A stretch of 64,000 nt of DNA, taken from the NCBI GenBank assembly GCA_018829445.1, contig JAHJTV010000054.1, positions 113,095 to 177,094 on the forward strand. The letters are read 5' to 3'. Below are positions 18,093 to 27,648 of the stretch, piece by piece. Both the position numbers and the translations under genes were made by a program. The DNA comes from a bacterium. Its GTDB lineage: Bacteria; SAR324; XYD2-FULL-50-16. The first letter of the stretch is position 1, and the number at the start of each line of letters is the position of its first letter. The notes beneath the pieces are model-generated. The model had not been told where the DNA came from. It did not search any database and saw only the letters and a list, made by a program, of their open reading frames with translations.

Positions 18093-18246
18093 ACTGATGC
18101 CTTGTAATATCGAGGATTCATGTCAAGTTGTGCAAAACGGATATAACTTAGAGTCTTTAGGCACACTTTCGCAAAATATGAAGTGATTGTCAAAATCTAA
18201 TCAAACAAATTAAAAAACTGTAATATGCAGCAAAAAAGAGGTGGGG

Positions 18247-19992
18247 TTATTCGTCTGAGACGTCTTTCATTCTGATCTCCCTATCCATCATTAATTTCCA
18301 ACGACTCATCAGACTTGAAAGTCTCCTGCTTTGGTTAAGTCTTTTAAAAATATGAGCAAGCAGCATAAAAACATCTTTATCGGGTTTCATCTCAAAAGCT
18401 TTTTCCAGTAATTCAATGGCAGAATTATAATCCTTTTTTTTCATCAGCTTTTTGCCTTTTTCGATGATAAGTTGTCGTTGCTGTTCATACTTTTCTTCTT
18501 TAATATCTGTTTGAATCTGTTCACTTTCTTGCCTAAGTGCCCTGGCTTTTGACCAATCTTCAAGTTTTTCATGAACAATCGCAGCTTTTATTAAAACTGC
18601 TGTTGATCGATGAAGTTCTAACGCATTCTGGTATAGTTTTGCAGCTGCAATGAAGTCTTCTCTGCGGACACATGTCTCTGCTTTCAAACAGTATATATCA
18701 TGAATTTCCAGTAGCTTTTGTCGAGCAGCGCTATTATCCGGTTCTATGTCTTGTGCTTCTCTGAGAGACATTATTGCTTCAACCAATTCCTCTTTCTCAA
18801 TCAGGAGTTCTCCTATTCGGATTAAGGCATGGGTATTTGGGGTTTCATCTGTCACAGCCTGATAGAGAATAAGGGCTTTATCTGGATTGTGATGTTCGAA
18901 ATACTCATTTGCTCTCTTAAGAATCTCAGTTAAATCAAAGAGTCCATCAGACTGTTCCAATAATGAACAACCTTTTACAAGATATCTGTATGACAGGAGT
19001 TGGTTACCTTCTTTTTTATAAAACAGTCCAAGGTTTATGTTAAGTAAGCGGTTATTGCTTTTTTTGGATAAAACAGGAATCAGGTATTCAATAGCCTCTT
19101 TGGTTGAGTTTTGGTAGCTTTTCACCAAGGCAATCATCAAATCAAGATTTTCTATATCATTTTTTTCCTTTTTAAGTTTTTGGAAACATTCTGATGCCAA
19201 GGAGATATCTTTCTGAGAAAAGGCATACAAACCCAGGTTAAAGAGGTTTTCCTGCAGCACGGTTTTTGTTTCTTCAATTGTTTTTCGCGCCCAGTTTTTT
19301 TTATTTGCGTTGCGAATTCTCTTACTGACGGCTTCATAAGTGGATTCATTTAATTTCCTCTCTTCCGCCTCAATTTTTTGAATCAATTCTTTGACTGCAT
19401 CCACATTGTTTAGCTCGCTCTGCAGTTTTTTCTCCTCTATCAGAGATTGAATCCGGTCGCCATGCGCCTCCTTTTCCTTGTCCAACTGCTGATTTATATT
19501 TTCGATCAAGTCCGGATCATTGAGATAACCAGGTAAAATGTATTCATCACTGCTGATGTATTGATCTATGATCCGCGGGATCTCACTATCGAATTTGTCA
19601 ACTTTTGCCAAACTGGCAGCCAGATTATAAAGGGAGTTTTTATTGGTTTTATCAACCCTAAGCGCTTTTCGATAAAGATCATTTGCTTTTTGATGATGAT
19701 TCAGTCGTCTAAAACAATTTCCGAGTTTGTTTAAAAATGTGCAATCACTTTCCAAGTCCTGTAATACCACTACACCGACCGCAATTGCCGCCTCACTGTT
19801 TTGCGATAGGTAGTATGTCTCAAATAGCTTTTGGAGCTTTTTGACAAGTATACCAGGATCTTTCTCGATCACCTTTTTAAAATGATCTGTTGCTTGTTTA
19901 AAAAGATCTCCCTTTATTAGTTCGAGTCCTTTTTCAAGCGGGTCATCAGGAATATTTGGTTTTTTCTTCGTTTTGCTTAAGGGGTTCAACAT
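18247..19992 (-). CDS. TPR-repeat protein, paralogue B
   Basis: A 581-residue cytoplasmic protein and tandem paralogue of the 531-residue protein downstream. TPR-like units include the LNKLGNCFRRLNHHQKANDL region (about 85-105), ALIRIGELLIEKEELVEAIM (about 390-410) and SAIELLEKAFEMKPDKDVF near the end. Compared with paralogue A it has an extra coiled-coil stretch at about 165-235, rich in E/K/Q (NQQLDKEKEAHGDRIQSL and following). A role as a protein-protein scaffold is likely from the fold; the target is unknown. Both copies lie in one direction with 154 bases between them and may form an operon. Confidence 0.87.
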   Translation of the reverse strand: MLNPLSKTKKKPNIPDDPLEKGLELIKGDLFKQATDHFKKVIEKDPGILVKKLQKLFETYYLSQNSEAAIAVGVVVLQDLESDCTFLNKLGNCFRRLNHHQKANDLYRKALRVDKTNKNSLYNLAASLAKVDKFDSEIPRIIDQYISSDEYILPGYLNDPDLIENINQQLDKEKEAHGDRIQSLIEEKKLQSELNNVDAVKELIQKIEAEERKLNESTYEAVSKRIRNANKKNWARKTIEETKTVLQENLFNLGLYAFSQKDISLASECFQKLKKEKNDIENLDLMIALVKSYQNSTKEAIEYLIPVLSKKSNNRLLNINLGLFYKKEGNQLLSYRYLVKGCSLLEQSDGLFDLTEILKRANEYFEHHNPDKALILYQAVTDETPNTHALIRIGELLIEKEELVEAIMSLREAQDIEPDNSAARQKLLEIHDIYCLKAETCVRREDFIAAAKLYQNALELHRSTAVLIKAAIVHEKLEDWSKARALRQESEQIQTDIKEEKYEQQRQLIIEKGKKLMKKKDYNSAIELLEKAFEMKPDKDVFMLLAHIFKRLNQSRRLSSLMSRWKLMMDREIRMKDVSDE

Positions 19993-20273
19993 CGATAGGT
20001 GTTTTTTATGATTGCCACTGATTTTTGGTCGAACAATACAGGTCTAAAATTAATAAAGATAGAAAATTCAACTAATAAGCTAACATGAGTATTATTTCAT
20101 ATTACTATTAATAAAACCAATAATTATATCGACCATTGCTGTATGCCACGATTATTGGGACTTAATTTATTGTTGTCTAGACTTCGTTGGGAATTTTTAG
20201 ATTGATTGGCAGAAAATTAGTACTTTAGTTAAACGAGATCTCTCAAAAAAAAACCATATTCAGGATTTTACTT

Positions 20274-22172
20274 TTAAGTGGTTTTTGCGATTGGGCCGGA
20301 GAGTTTTTTTAGTTCTCTTATGAGGAACTTAACGCAAGATTGACTGGCGCTGGAATTCCAGTCCTTATTTGGAAGGAGGTGGAGGATATAAAGTATGGAT
20401 TTATAAAAAACAATGGAGTTTTCTTTTAACAATACAGATTCATTAAAAATCATCCGCTTCTGTTTATGAATGATTTCTCTTGATGGAATTCTACCTTTTT
20501 TCTTTATCGTATCTTCTGTAAACAGCAAGATGTACGGAAACAGGTTTTTTTCTTCCACTTCCTTCTGATTTTCTATTTTTAAGCGTGTGAGTCCCAGGCA
20601 AATCAGATACTTTTCAAAGAGAAAAGAGGCATGAAATTCAATAATTCCTTGTTGTTTATTATGGGTAACTTTTTTAATTTTACTATTATTATTACTTAAG
20701 AACTCAAAAAGCCTTTTAAAACAAAGGGTAAATTCCAGTATTGTGATCTCACCTTGCTGAAAAAATTTGGAATTATATGCATAGTCTTTCTGATTAGCTC
20801 CTTCTCTGATCCCTCTAAAACTGAAGATATTCGGTTCAACCATCAGGTAGTTCTCTTTTAAAAAAGCTACACTTTCTTCCCGTTTCGGAATCAAAGCCAC
20901 AAAGGTCTTGGCGGCATTTTTTTTCGCCTTTTCCTCCTCCTTTTTTTCTTCCTCAAGAAAGTTGACCAGAGTTTTCTTAATCTGGTTGAAAATAATTTCA
21001 AGAGGAGCAGCTAATTTTGATAGTCCTTCGTCAGCAAGCTTTGAAAAACCTGTCCATACCTTTTTAAGGATAGATTTTACTGATAAATCCTGAACGTCCG
21101 AGAATTCTTTATTAAAGGTTGTCTTTAACAGGACTTGAATATGGGTTTTAAACTGATTGATGATGCTGAAAACGGTTGAGGGAGCGAGTTTGTCAATAAA
21201 ACTTCTTTTTGCCTTTATGGTTGTCGGCTTAGCAAACTCCTCCCGGTTGACCATGGCCGCGATTAAATCATCGCTAGGCTTAACCTGCTTGTTGCTTAAG
21301 AAACATCCCGCCAGGATTTTGCTGATCAATATGGGTTCAAATTTCTCAAATCGGTCTCTTGTCGTAAGACGACTTAGGAATAGTTTATAATACCCGTGGC
21401 GCTTTATTGCATAATTGAATAGTGCTTCATGGGATTGAATCGCGACAATAAAGTCCAGGAGAATCTTTCTTATTTTTTCTTCATCATCGATCAAATAAGA
21501 ATAAATTTTATTTTCAGTCGATTGAGAATTGTTGGTAAAAGGTTTAAGGGCATTCAGCAAAAGTTCGACAGGTGAGACAATGTTGGAGAACTTTTGGAGA
21601 TACTCCTTTTTAAAGACGGGAGTAACAGTTTTGGCCAGATCAGAGACAAATGAATACAGACTGCCCCGGTTCAAATGCAGCGACTCTTTGGAAAACAATT
21701 CGGTTGTGGAGACCAGGGTTTCAATATTTTTGTTGATACTGATAAATGTTGGAATGACAAACCGGAGGAACGCTTTTTTCTTGTCTTCCTCTTTCAGGAG
21801 CAAAATGGCTGGAATTAGTTTGCCAATGCTGATTTTACTCCTGAAAAAATCCATGGTTTCCAAAATTAAATAACGCTTTTGGGGATCCAGCGAATTAATT
21901 TTTAACCGCATGGAATGAAGAGATTTTCGAACTTCCTCAACGGCTTCAGCTGAAATTTTCTGCTTTAGGTAGGGGTTAAATATTTTGTCTACAATTTCAG
22001 GGGGTAAGGATTTGGATTTTTTTGCGAGATCGGAAATGGTCTGATTTACTCTTTGATTTTCACTGTCAAGTTTCTGCTGCAATTGTCTTTGGCGCTCGAC
22101 AAAAAGATCTACACGTTCCTCTATTAATATGGATTCATTATCTTGTAGGAGACTGGATTCGATTTGGGGCAT
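20274..22172 (-). CDS. Hypothetical 632-aa helical protein, founder of a two-member family
   Basis: A long, highly charged, mostly helical cytoplasmic protein with no recognised domain. Residues 10-60 are coiled-coil-like. The N-terminal two thirds (to about residue 345) match the separate 374-aa protein encoded at 42667-43791: RKSLHSMRLKINSLDPQKRY versus the RRSLHEVREILNGFSREKRF segment, LHLNRGSLYSFVSDLA versus IHIERGGLYSFSSDIA, and LAPSTVFSII versus LIPSTVFSII. The rest contains a charged linker (EEEKKEEEKAKK, about 415-430) and a mixed C-terminal domain ending in LLPNKDWNSSASQS. There is no signal peptide. It stands at the upstream end of the TPR cluster on the same strand, 281 bases away. 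Confidence 0.82.
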   Translation of the reverse strand: MPQIESSLLQDNESILIEERVDLFVERQRQLQQKLDSENQRVNQTISDLAKKSKSLPPEIVDKIFNPYLKQKISAEAVEEVRKSLHSMRLKINSLDPQKRYLILETMDFFRSKISIGKLIPAILLLKEEDKKKAFLRFVIPTFISINKNIETLVSTTELFSKESLHLNRGSLYSFVSDLAKTVTPVFKKEYLQKFSNIVSPVELLLNALKPFTNNSQSTENKIYSYLIDDEEKIRKILLDFIVAIQSHEALFNYAIKRHGYYKLFLSRLTTRDRFEKFEPILISKILAGCFLSNKQVKPSDDLIAAMVNREEFAKPTTIKAKRSFIDKLAPSTVFSIINQFKTHIQVLLKTTFNKEFSDVQDLSVKSILKKVWTGFSKLADEGLSKLAAPLEIIFNQIKKTLVNFLEEEKKEEEKAKKNAAKTFVALIPKREESVAFLKENYLMVEPNIFSFRGIREGANQKDYAYNSKFFQQGEITILEFTLCFKRLFEFLSNNNSKIKKVTHNKQQGIIEFHASFLFEKYLICLGLTRLKIENQKEVEEKNLFPYILLFTEDTIKKKGRIPSREIIHKQKRMIFNESVLLKENSIVFYKSILYILHLLPNKDWNSSASQSCVKFLIRELKKLSGPIAKTT

Positions 22173-22389
22173 ATGGAGGTTTCGCGTTCCTTCAGTTCTT
22201 ATTGGTCGAAATTGAAAAAATTAAATTAAACAATTCAGACAGATAATGACATTTTGGAGTATTATACTTGTTTTTCTTTATAATGGAAGCATCTTTTTAT
22301 CGTTACAATGGTGTTTTATAGGTTTAAACATCAGTAAACAATATAGAAATCCAAAGATATTGCAGTTCAAATATAACGTCAAACACCTA

Positions 22390-22854
22390 TCAAAATCTTT
22401 GATTTTCAGGTGGATTTGCTGGAATAATTGAAATCTCCAGAAAGTCTTTTATTTCGGACTGTAAAACAACATCAATTTTAGATTCTAACAGACTCATCGC
22501 TGGTTTTGATGGGTCAATATCAGCTTGTATTGTTCCGATCTTATTGCATGTGATTCTGATAGCTCTTCCCGAAGTAAGGTTCCAGAAAGAAAAAGTCTGT
22601 TTTCCCGTAGGATTAAATACCAATTTTCCATTTCCAAAGGTACAACCTGTAATTACCTGGATAGCATCAACAGGACAAAGACTTGTCTCAGTCTGCACAA
22701 TAACATCATCGCCCGGTTTGATGTCGATTTCCTGTATTGCTGTTAAGGCTACCCTGAGCCCGTATGCTATCCCGGGACAACGGTGACCGTGAAAATCGGC
22801 TACTTGATTTAATTGGCTATGTAGTACAGAAATTCTATTCAGGATTAAAGTCAC
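22390..22854 (-). CDS. FmdE family protein
   Basis: A 154-residue protein of the FmdE family, named after formylmethanofuran dehydrogenase subunit E but found in many organisms without methanogenesis. The family signature is clear: FHGHRCPGIAYGLR (about 21-34), with a conserved Cys, then TSLCPVDAIQVITGCTFGNG, giving three conserved cysteines likely to bind metal. The C-terminal zinc-ribbon found in longer members is absent. It stands alone, with no molybdenum enzyme or molybdopterin gene in the window, so its partner is unknown. The nearby M23 gene is in the same direction but 184 bases away. Confidence 0.85.
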   Translation of the reverse strand: MTLILNRISVLHSQLNQVADFHGHRCPGIAYGLRVALTAIQEIDIKPGDDVIVQTETSLCPVDAIQVITGCTFGNGKLVFNPTGKQTFSFWNLTSGRAIRITCNKIGTIQADIDPSKPAMSLLESKIDVVLQSEIKDFLEISIIPANPPENQRF

Positions 22855-23038
22855 ACTATTTGAAAAAAAGATTTGATGGTTGATTGATTTTTGAAAATGC
22901 CACTGACTCCATGGTAAACAATCCAGTAGTCGTTGTATTTAGAAAACCGGGTCTGTTTGTTTCTTAGATCAACCAAAAGGATTAATTTTTAGTGCTAATC
23001 ATCTCCTTGGTCACCTAAACAGTTCATGGGGCTTCGAG

Positions 23039-23752
23039 CTAACGAACAGGCAAGTATCTTAACGGGTTTTGTGGTTTCCCCCGGTATCGAACTTCAAAAT
23101 GCAGGTGGATACCTGATGACTGGCCACTTGATCCCATTTGAGAGATGATAGCGCCAGTTTTTACTCTTTTGTTTTTTTGAACATAAATTTTGGAATTATG
23201 GGCGTAAAGTGTTTGAAACCCACCGCCGTGATCGATAATAATTGTTTTTCCATAACCATTTTTATTTCCTGAAAATACCACAACGCCGTCAGCTGCAGCA
23301 CGAATGCTCCTTCCCTTGTCTTTTGTAATATCCAACCCTTCATGCATCTTTCCATGTCTTATACCAAAGCCGGACGAAATAGTTCCCTGGGATGGCCAGG
23401 AAAATTTTGCCTTGACTACCGGTTGCTTTTGAATCGTTTGGGGAGCTGTTTTGGGAGAGGTGATTTTAATATGTTTCGGTTTTGGGATATATATTTTCAT
23501 TCCGGGAGATAAATCATTCGAATCGAAAATATCGTTCTGTCTCTGGATAGTTGTTTTCGAAATGTCATAGGTACTACTGATGGATTCGAGTGTCTCACCA
23601 GGTTTGATTGTATGCCAAATACCATCGGTGGTTGTATTTGATGCCCCGGAACAAGCATTCAGCAGAATCCCGATCAATAATATCGATATAGCTTTTATTA
23701 TCTTTATTCTGCAATTCAACACTATCATAATTCCTATTTGTTCTATTCCCAA
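23039..23752 (-). CDS. LysM / M23 peptidase lipoprotein (NlpD-like)
   Basis: A 237-residue envelope protein. The N-terminal hydrophobic stretch ends in the lipobox LLNAC, with lipidated Cys at residue 34 as annotated (26 if the ATG at M9 is used, which gives a more typical signal peptide). A LysM peptidoglycan-binding domain follows (about 44-90, WHTIKPGETLESISSTYDIS), then a peptidase M23 domain with HEGLD and HLHFE, the zinc-binding HxxxD and HxH motifs. Because these ligands are intact it could be an active cell-wall endopeptidase, unlike E. coli NlpD, which is only an amidase activator. Divergent from the 1051-aa gene across a 740-base gap. Confidence 0.92.
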   Translation of the reverse strand: MGIEQIGIMIVLNCRIKIIKAISILLIGILLNACSGASNTTTDGIWHTIKPGETLESISSTYDISKTTIQRQNDIFDSNDLSPGMKIYIPKPKHIKITSPKTAPQTIQKQPVVKAKFSWPSQGTISSGFGIRHGKMHEGLDITKDKGRSIRAAADGVVVFSGNKNGYGKTIIIDHGGGFQTLYAHNSKIYVQKNKRVKTGAIISQMGSSGQSSGIHLHFEVRYRGKPQNPLRYLPVR

Positions 23753-24492
23753 TCGAACTTAATACAAGATCAAAAAACCTGCGTAATGTGAAATTATTGG
23801 ATTCAAAGCAAAAACGTTTCCTAAATAATAAAGTAATAACAAATTTATTTAAAATTAGTGGCGAATTTGAGTGTTTTCTCGATTACAGTAGTATAAAAAG
23901 CTATTTATGTATTTGGTATTTTACATGAATAGAAATGAGGTTGAATGTTGACCTTTATACTTTGAATTCAATATGTTCAACTTTTAAATGGGTGTTATAA
24001 AAATTATAGGGCAGGTCTTCCCAGCTCTGAGTATAATAATTGCTCTTATCAAAATCATTGCTTAGAGCCAGGTAATACTCTAGAAGAAGTACAGTATTTC
24101 AGTCCAATAGTTCAATTGGGATTTTCCACAGGTGCTCTATATTGGATTGTGTGTGTTCACCAATCTATAATAAAATGCTCTTCCATAGGTTACATCAAAG
24201 CCGCTTGCTTCGAGCAAGAATTTTTTTTTTGAGTAAGTGAGAGCTTTTTAGTCGGTTAGCTTCAAAAAGGATAGGACAACCGTTGCCACATTTCCTTTTG
24301 TAATGATAGCAATAGTAATGAATAAAAAAAACACACTTGGATAAAGGGAATTAATACCCTTACAACTGTCAAATTCTTCTTCAACCCTGGGATGTATCTC
24401 CTCAATAAAATAAACAGTATTTATCCAAGAAGGTTCCGGGTCTTATATCATTTTGATTTCCTGAAAAAACCTAAGCATATTTTATATACTCG
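23753..24492. other. 740-base intergenic region with an orphan terminator
   Basis: This gap separates the divergent M23 lipoprotein and 1051-aa genes. It is long and AT-rich and I see no convincing reading frame, but it contains a textbook plus-strand terminator near 24204-24230 that belongs to no visible gene, so a small RNA may be encoded here. Confidence 0.5.
24204..24230 (+). terminator. Orphan intrinsic terminator
   Basis: CTTGCT, loop TCG, AGCAAG, two A residues, then ten T residues. Stem, tight loop and U-run are those of a classic factor-independent terminator. The only gene upstream on the plus strand ends more than 9 kb away, so the transcript it ends must start within the gap. A possible -10 (TATAAT) lies at 24032-24037, and another at 24166-24171, without good -35 partners. 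Confidence 0.7.
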
Positions 24493-27400
24493 ATGACTAT
24501 TCGATCTCATCAGTTGGTAAAACAAGACGTTGCATCCCAGGGTGGCACAGGGAAGGGCAGTGAACAGCCTGGGATGGAGGTAAGATTTGTCAGTTTAATT
24601 GAAAAACGACAGATTCAAGGGATCGATCTTATCACAGATTTATTAAAAAAACAGGATATTGGAGTTGATCACTTTGAATATAAAGTGATCAAAAAATCAG
24701 AGATACGCCGACCTATTAATCCAAAGCTAAAGAATAGTCCAACGGAGCGGGTAACAGTAGAGGACAGAATCAATGTCAATGCCAATCTTAAGACCGTGGG
24801 GCAACTTGAGTGGAGGGTTTTTAAAGATCCGGAGAATATTCTTTTGCTTCAGCTAACCCGTTCCAAAGGAGAAGCTTTATGTCTGCCTTTGTTTTTTGAT
24901 GATATCCTCCAAAAAGATCATCAGATTCTAATAACCGGTTTAACTGATGCGATAAAGCTTCAATTGCAATCCAAACCGGATCTTAAGTTCATACATGTTC
25001 CCGAGGCTATAGAAAAGAATCCGGATGCAAAAGAGCAGCTCATCAGCAGGGCTGCCAGATTAAAGGGAATGCAGGCAACAGCACGGGAACTGATCGATTT
25101 TCCAGGGTTGCCTGAAGAGATCAGTAAGAAGATTGCATTGATTTCTTCAGGAAAAAAGGAGCATTTAAGTGATGCCCAGGCAATCAATCTTATCTTACTA
25201 TCGGACCTGTGTAATCGATATGCTTCCGCTTTCCAAACGTTTCAAAATGAGATTGTTGAACGTAATACTACAGTCGCGGTTCTTGCACGGCAGTTTGAGA
25301 TTTTTACAAAAAAGATCAGCACAAGGTTTCTTATTTCCAAGTTTGCAGATTTTTTGGGAGAAAACGCAGATAAATGCAGTAACAATCAGCAGATTTTCAC
25401 CTATCTTTATCAGAAACTCCAACAAATGGAGGAAAAACAGATTTATGTTAATAAAAAACTGCTGGATCGCAAAGACCTGTTTAAATTACTGCGGAGCATT
25501 GTTTGTATCGCTCGCAGTCAATTTGATCCGGATCTTTGGAAGCAGTGTTTTTTCTTTTTGAATCCCGACGATATCCAGACGATCCCTGAAGATAATGAAA
25601 AAGTTATTGCAAACCTTGTTGCCAAGCTGCAGGGACGCTTAGTAACCAAAGAGACAACGGCTTCAAAAGATTTAATGGAGATATTTTTTATCAACAATAT
25701 TTACGACTACATTGTTGATAAAAAGATTTCCATAGCAGAGGAGGTCATTTCTAAACCTGAAGCAGATTCACTGAAAAGTATTATTGCTCCAATTCTGCAT
25801 CTAAAAGTAAAAAAGAGTTCAAATAAGGGTAATCCTAATCGCCTTTTTTCTGAGCAAAACCAGGGGATTCAGAGGCTAATCAATCCTATCCATTTCGTTG
25901 CAAGTGCCTATGGAATACTAATTGGTCAGTTATTAAAAGAAAATCTGAAAAAGTTTTTGGTGCAAGACAAAAAAGACCTGTTGGAAAGATTTGGTGTTCA
26001 TTTTTTTGATATCCTGTATGAGCAGGCAGTATTTGAAAAAGGGATCAATATCTCTCGCAACCAGTTTGCAGGTTGGTTGGAAGAAACCCAATTGTTATCA
26101 AAATCGGAAGAGTTTGGTTATAGATCCAATACTATTGAACTGGACTTCGACAAATCGCTGACACACCAGATTCTGTCAGGAAGTGGATTAACGACATTTC
26201 CCCCAACCTTTTCCAACGACGATTTTGAAAAAGAATATGTTAAACACAGAAACCAGTATCTGATGTTTTTTAACAAATTAAAGCGAAGTCAAAATCCGCA
26301 ACAGACAGCTTTCAACGCAACCACCGTCTTTCTTGATTACATAGCAAAAGGAAAATATAACCTTCGATCCCCCTCCTTTCGAAAACATGTTTCGGAAACC
26401 TTTCTCTATACAGAGCTAAATGAAATGATCAAGGAGGCTTGTGTAGAAATACGAAGTGAATTGGCAGAGGAAGCAGTCAACAAAAAGATAATCCTTCAAC
26501 TTCCTCTGAAATTCTGCAATCTGCTGTTTCTAGGGAATACATTTGAAGTTCCTACGGGGAAATTTATGGTTCAGGTCCGTGTTCATGCGGTTTCTGTTAA
26601 AGCCATGCAGGAAGATGATGGGATTCATTACACCTTTGCTTCAAATTTCTCGCGGATACTGCAGGAGTCCCAATCTGAGAAAAGAACAGCCATTATTCAG
26701 GCAATGAGAATCCTGGGGGAATACCAAAAGATTTCACTTGAGTTTATCCGCTTTCTTTCGATTGTGTTGCTTGATCGGCAGTTGAATCGTGTTTTTATTA
26801 GACAGAAACTCATTAACAGGGATCCCAGGTTTTTGAAATTTAAAATGCCGGATGTGGATAAACTGACAATTGGTAGTATTCGGGATATAAATCTCAATAA
26901 GATCTTCCAATATAATTCAGCTGTTACAAGAGAGGAAAACAGCAAGTTACTGAACCAGTCGTTTGGAGAAATGATACAATCTGTGATGTATTATAAGTCA
27001 GTTGAGGAAAACCTTGTAGATCGTATTCAGATTATTAATGAAATAAAACTTATGATGAATCGGTTTTCCAAGTCATTAAAAGCGTCTCAAGAGTGGAAAA
27101 CATATTTTTCCCTGGCTTCTCATATCGGTGATCTTATATCTCTTCCCATAGCATCCATGCAGGAGAAAGTGATACACACTGTTATGGACATGAGTATCAA
27201 GTTGAACAGACTGGTGACCAAACATGAGTACAAAAGCAGCGTAATTGCGATCTTGCATGCTGAATGGAAGAGAAAGAATCCTGAAAAAGGAAAACAGGTC
27301 TATTTTTATCTTCCGTTTCTTGGTGACGAAGCTCCAGCTGGGAAAACCAATCTTCTTTTAGAGATAAGAAAAGCCAGGGATTTGATTAAAATGCTTAAGA

Positions 27401-27648
27401 TGAAACGAGCAATCATCTTCTTTCCGGGTGCAACAAAGGAGATACAACTTAATCAAATGATTGAGATAAAAGACTTTATCGAGGACAAGGAGCTGAATCC
27501 GGAGATCTATATTGAAATTAAGACGTTGAGCGAAGACAAACTCAGGCATTTATCAAAGGAATTCTATCCAACTACTTTTTTTCACATTGACAAAATAGAA
27601 CCCGTTAAGATGCCGATACGTCAGCAGGTAATGATGAAGCAAGCTTGA
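24493..27648 (+). CDS. Very large hypothetical protein, 1051 aa
   Basis: I do not recognise this protein. It is soluble in appearance, with no signal peptide, membrane segment or P-loop. The N-terminus (1-30) is Gly/Gln-rich; the middle is long and helical with many charged residues. A possible small domain at about 655-710 includes LPLKFCNLLFLGNTFEVPTG and FMVQVRVHAVSVKAMQ, whose pattern resembles PilZ-like beta strands but lacks the RxxxR and D/NxSxxG motifs. The C-terminal 130 residues include VYFYLPFLGDEAPAGKTNL and end in PIRQQVMMKQA. The gene is in the block of large unknown proteins. Its 3' end overlaps the convergent GGQ-protein gene by 44 bases. No ribosome binding site is obvious before the ATG. 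Confidence 0.8.
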   Translation: MTIRSHQLVKQDVASQGGTGKGSEQPGMEVRFVSLIEKRQIQGIDLITDLLKKQDIGVDHFEYKVIKKSEIRRPINPKLKNSPTERVTVEDRINVNANLKTVGQLEWRVFKDPENILLLQLTRSKGEALCLPLFFDDILQKDHQILITGLTDAIKLQLQSKPDLKFIHVPEAIEKNPDAKEQLISRAARLKGMQATARELIDFPGLPEEISKKIALISSGKKEHLSDAQAINLILLSDLCNRYASAFQTFQNEIVERNTTVAVLARQFEIFTKKISTRFLISKFADFLGENADKCSNNQQIFTYLYQKLQQMEEKQIYVNKKLLDRKDLFKLLRSIVCIARSQFDPDLWKQCFFFLNPDDIQTIPEDNEKVIANLVAKLQGRLVTKETTASKDLMEIFFINNIYDYIVDKKISIAEEVISKPEADSLKSIIAPILHLKVKKSSNKGNPNRLFSEQNQGIQRLINPIHFVASAYGILIGQLLKENLKKFLVQDKKDLLERFGVHFFDILYEQAVFEKGINISRNQFAGWLEETQLLSKSEEFGYRSNTIELDFDKSLTHQILSGSGLTTFPPTFSNDDFEKEYVKHRNQYLMFFNKLKRSQNPQQTAFNATTVFLDYIAKGKYNLRSPSFRKHVSETFLYTELNEMIKEACVEIRSELAEEAVNKKIILQLPLKFCNLLFLGNTFEVPTGKFMVQVRVHAVSVKAMQEDDGIHYTFASNFSRILQESQSEKRTAIIQAMRILGEYQKISLEFIRFLSIVLLDRQLNRVFIRQKLINRDPRFLKFKMPDVDKLTIGSIRDINLNKIFQYNSAVTREENSKLLNQSFGEMIQSVMYYKSVEENLVDRIQIINEIKLMMNRFSKSLKASQEWKTYFSLASHIGDLISLPIASMQEKVIHTVMDMSIKLNRLVTKHEYKSSVIAILHAEWKRKNPEKGKQVYFYLPFLGDEAPAGKTNLLLEIRKARDLIKMLKMKRAIIFFPGATKEIQLNQMIEIKDFIEDKELNPEIYIEIKTLSEDKLRHLSKEFYPTTFFHIDKIEPVKMPIRQQVMMKQA

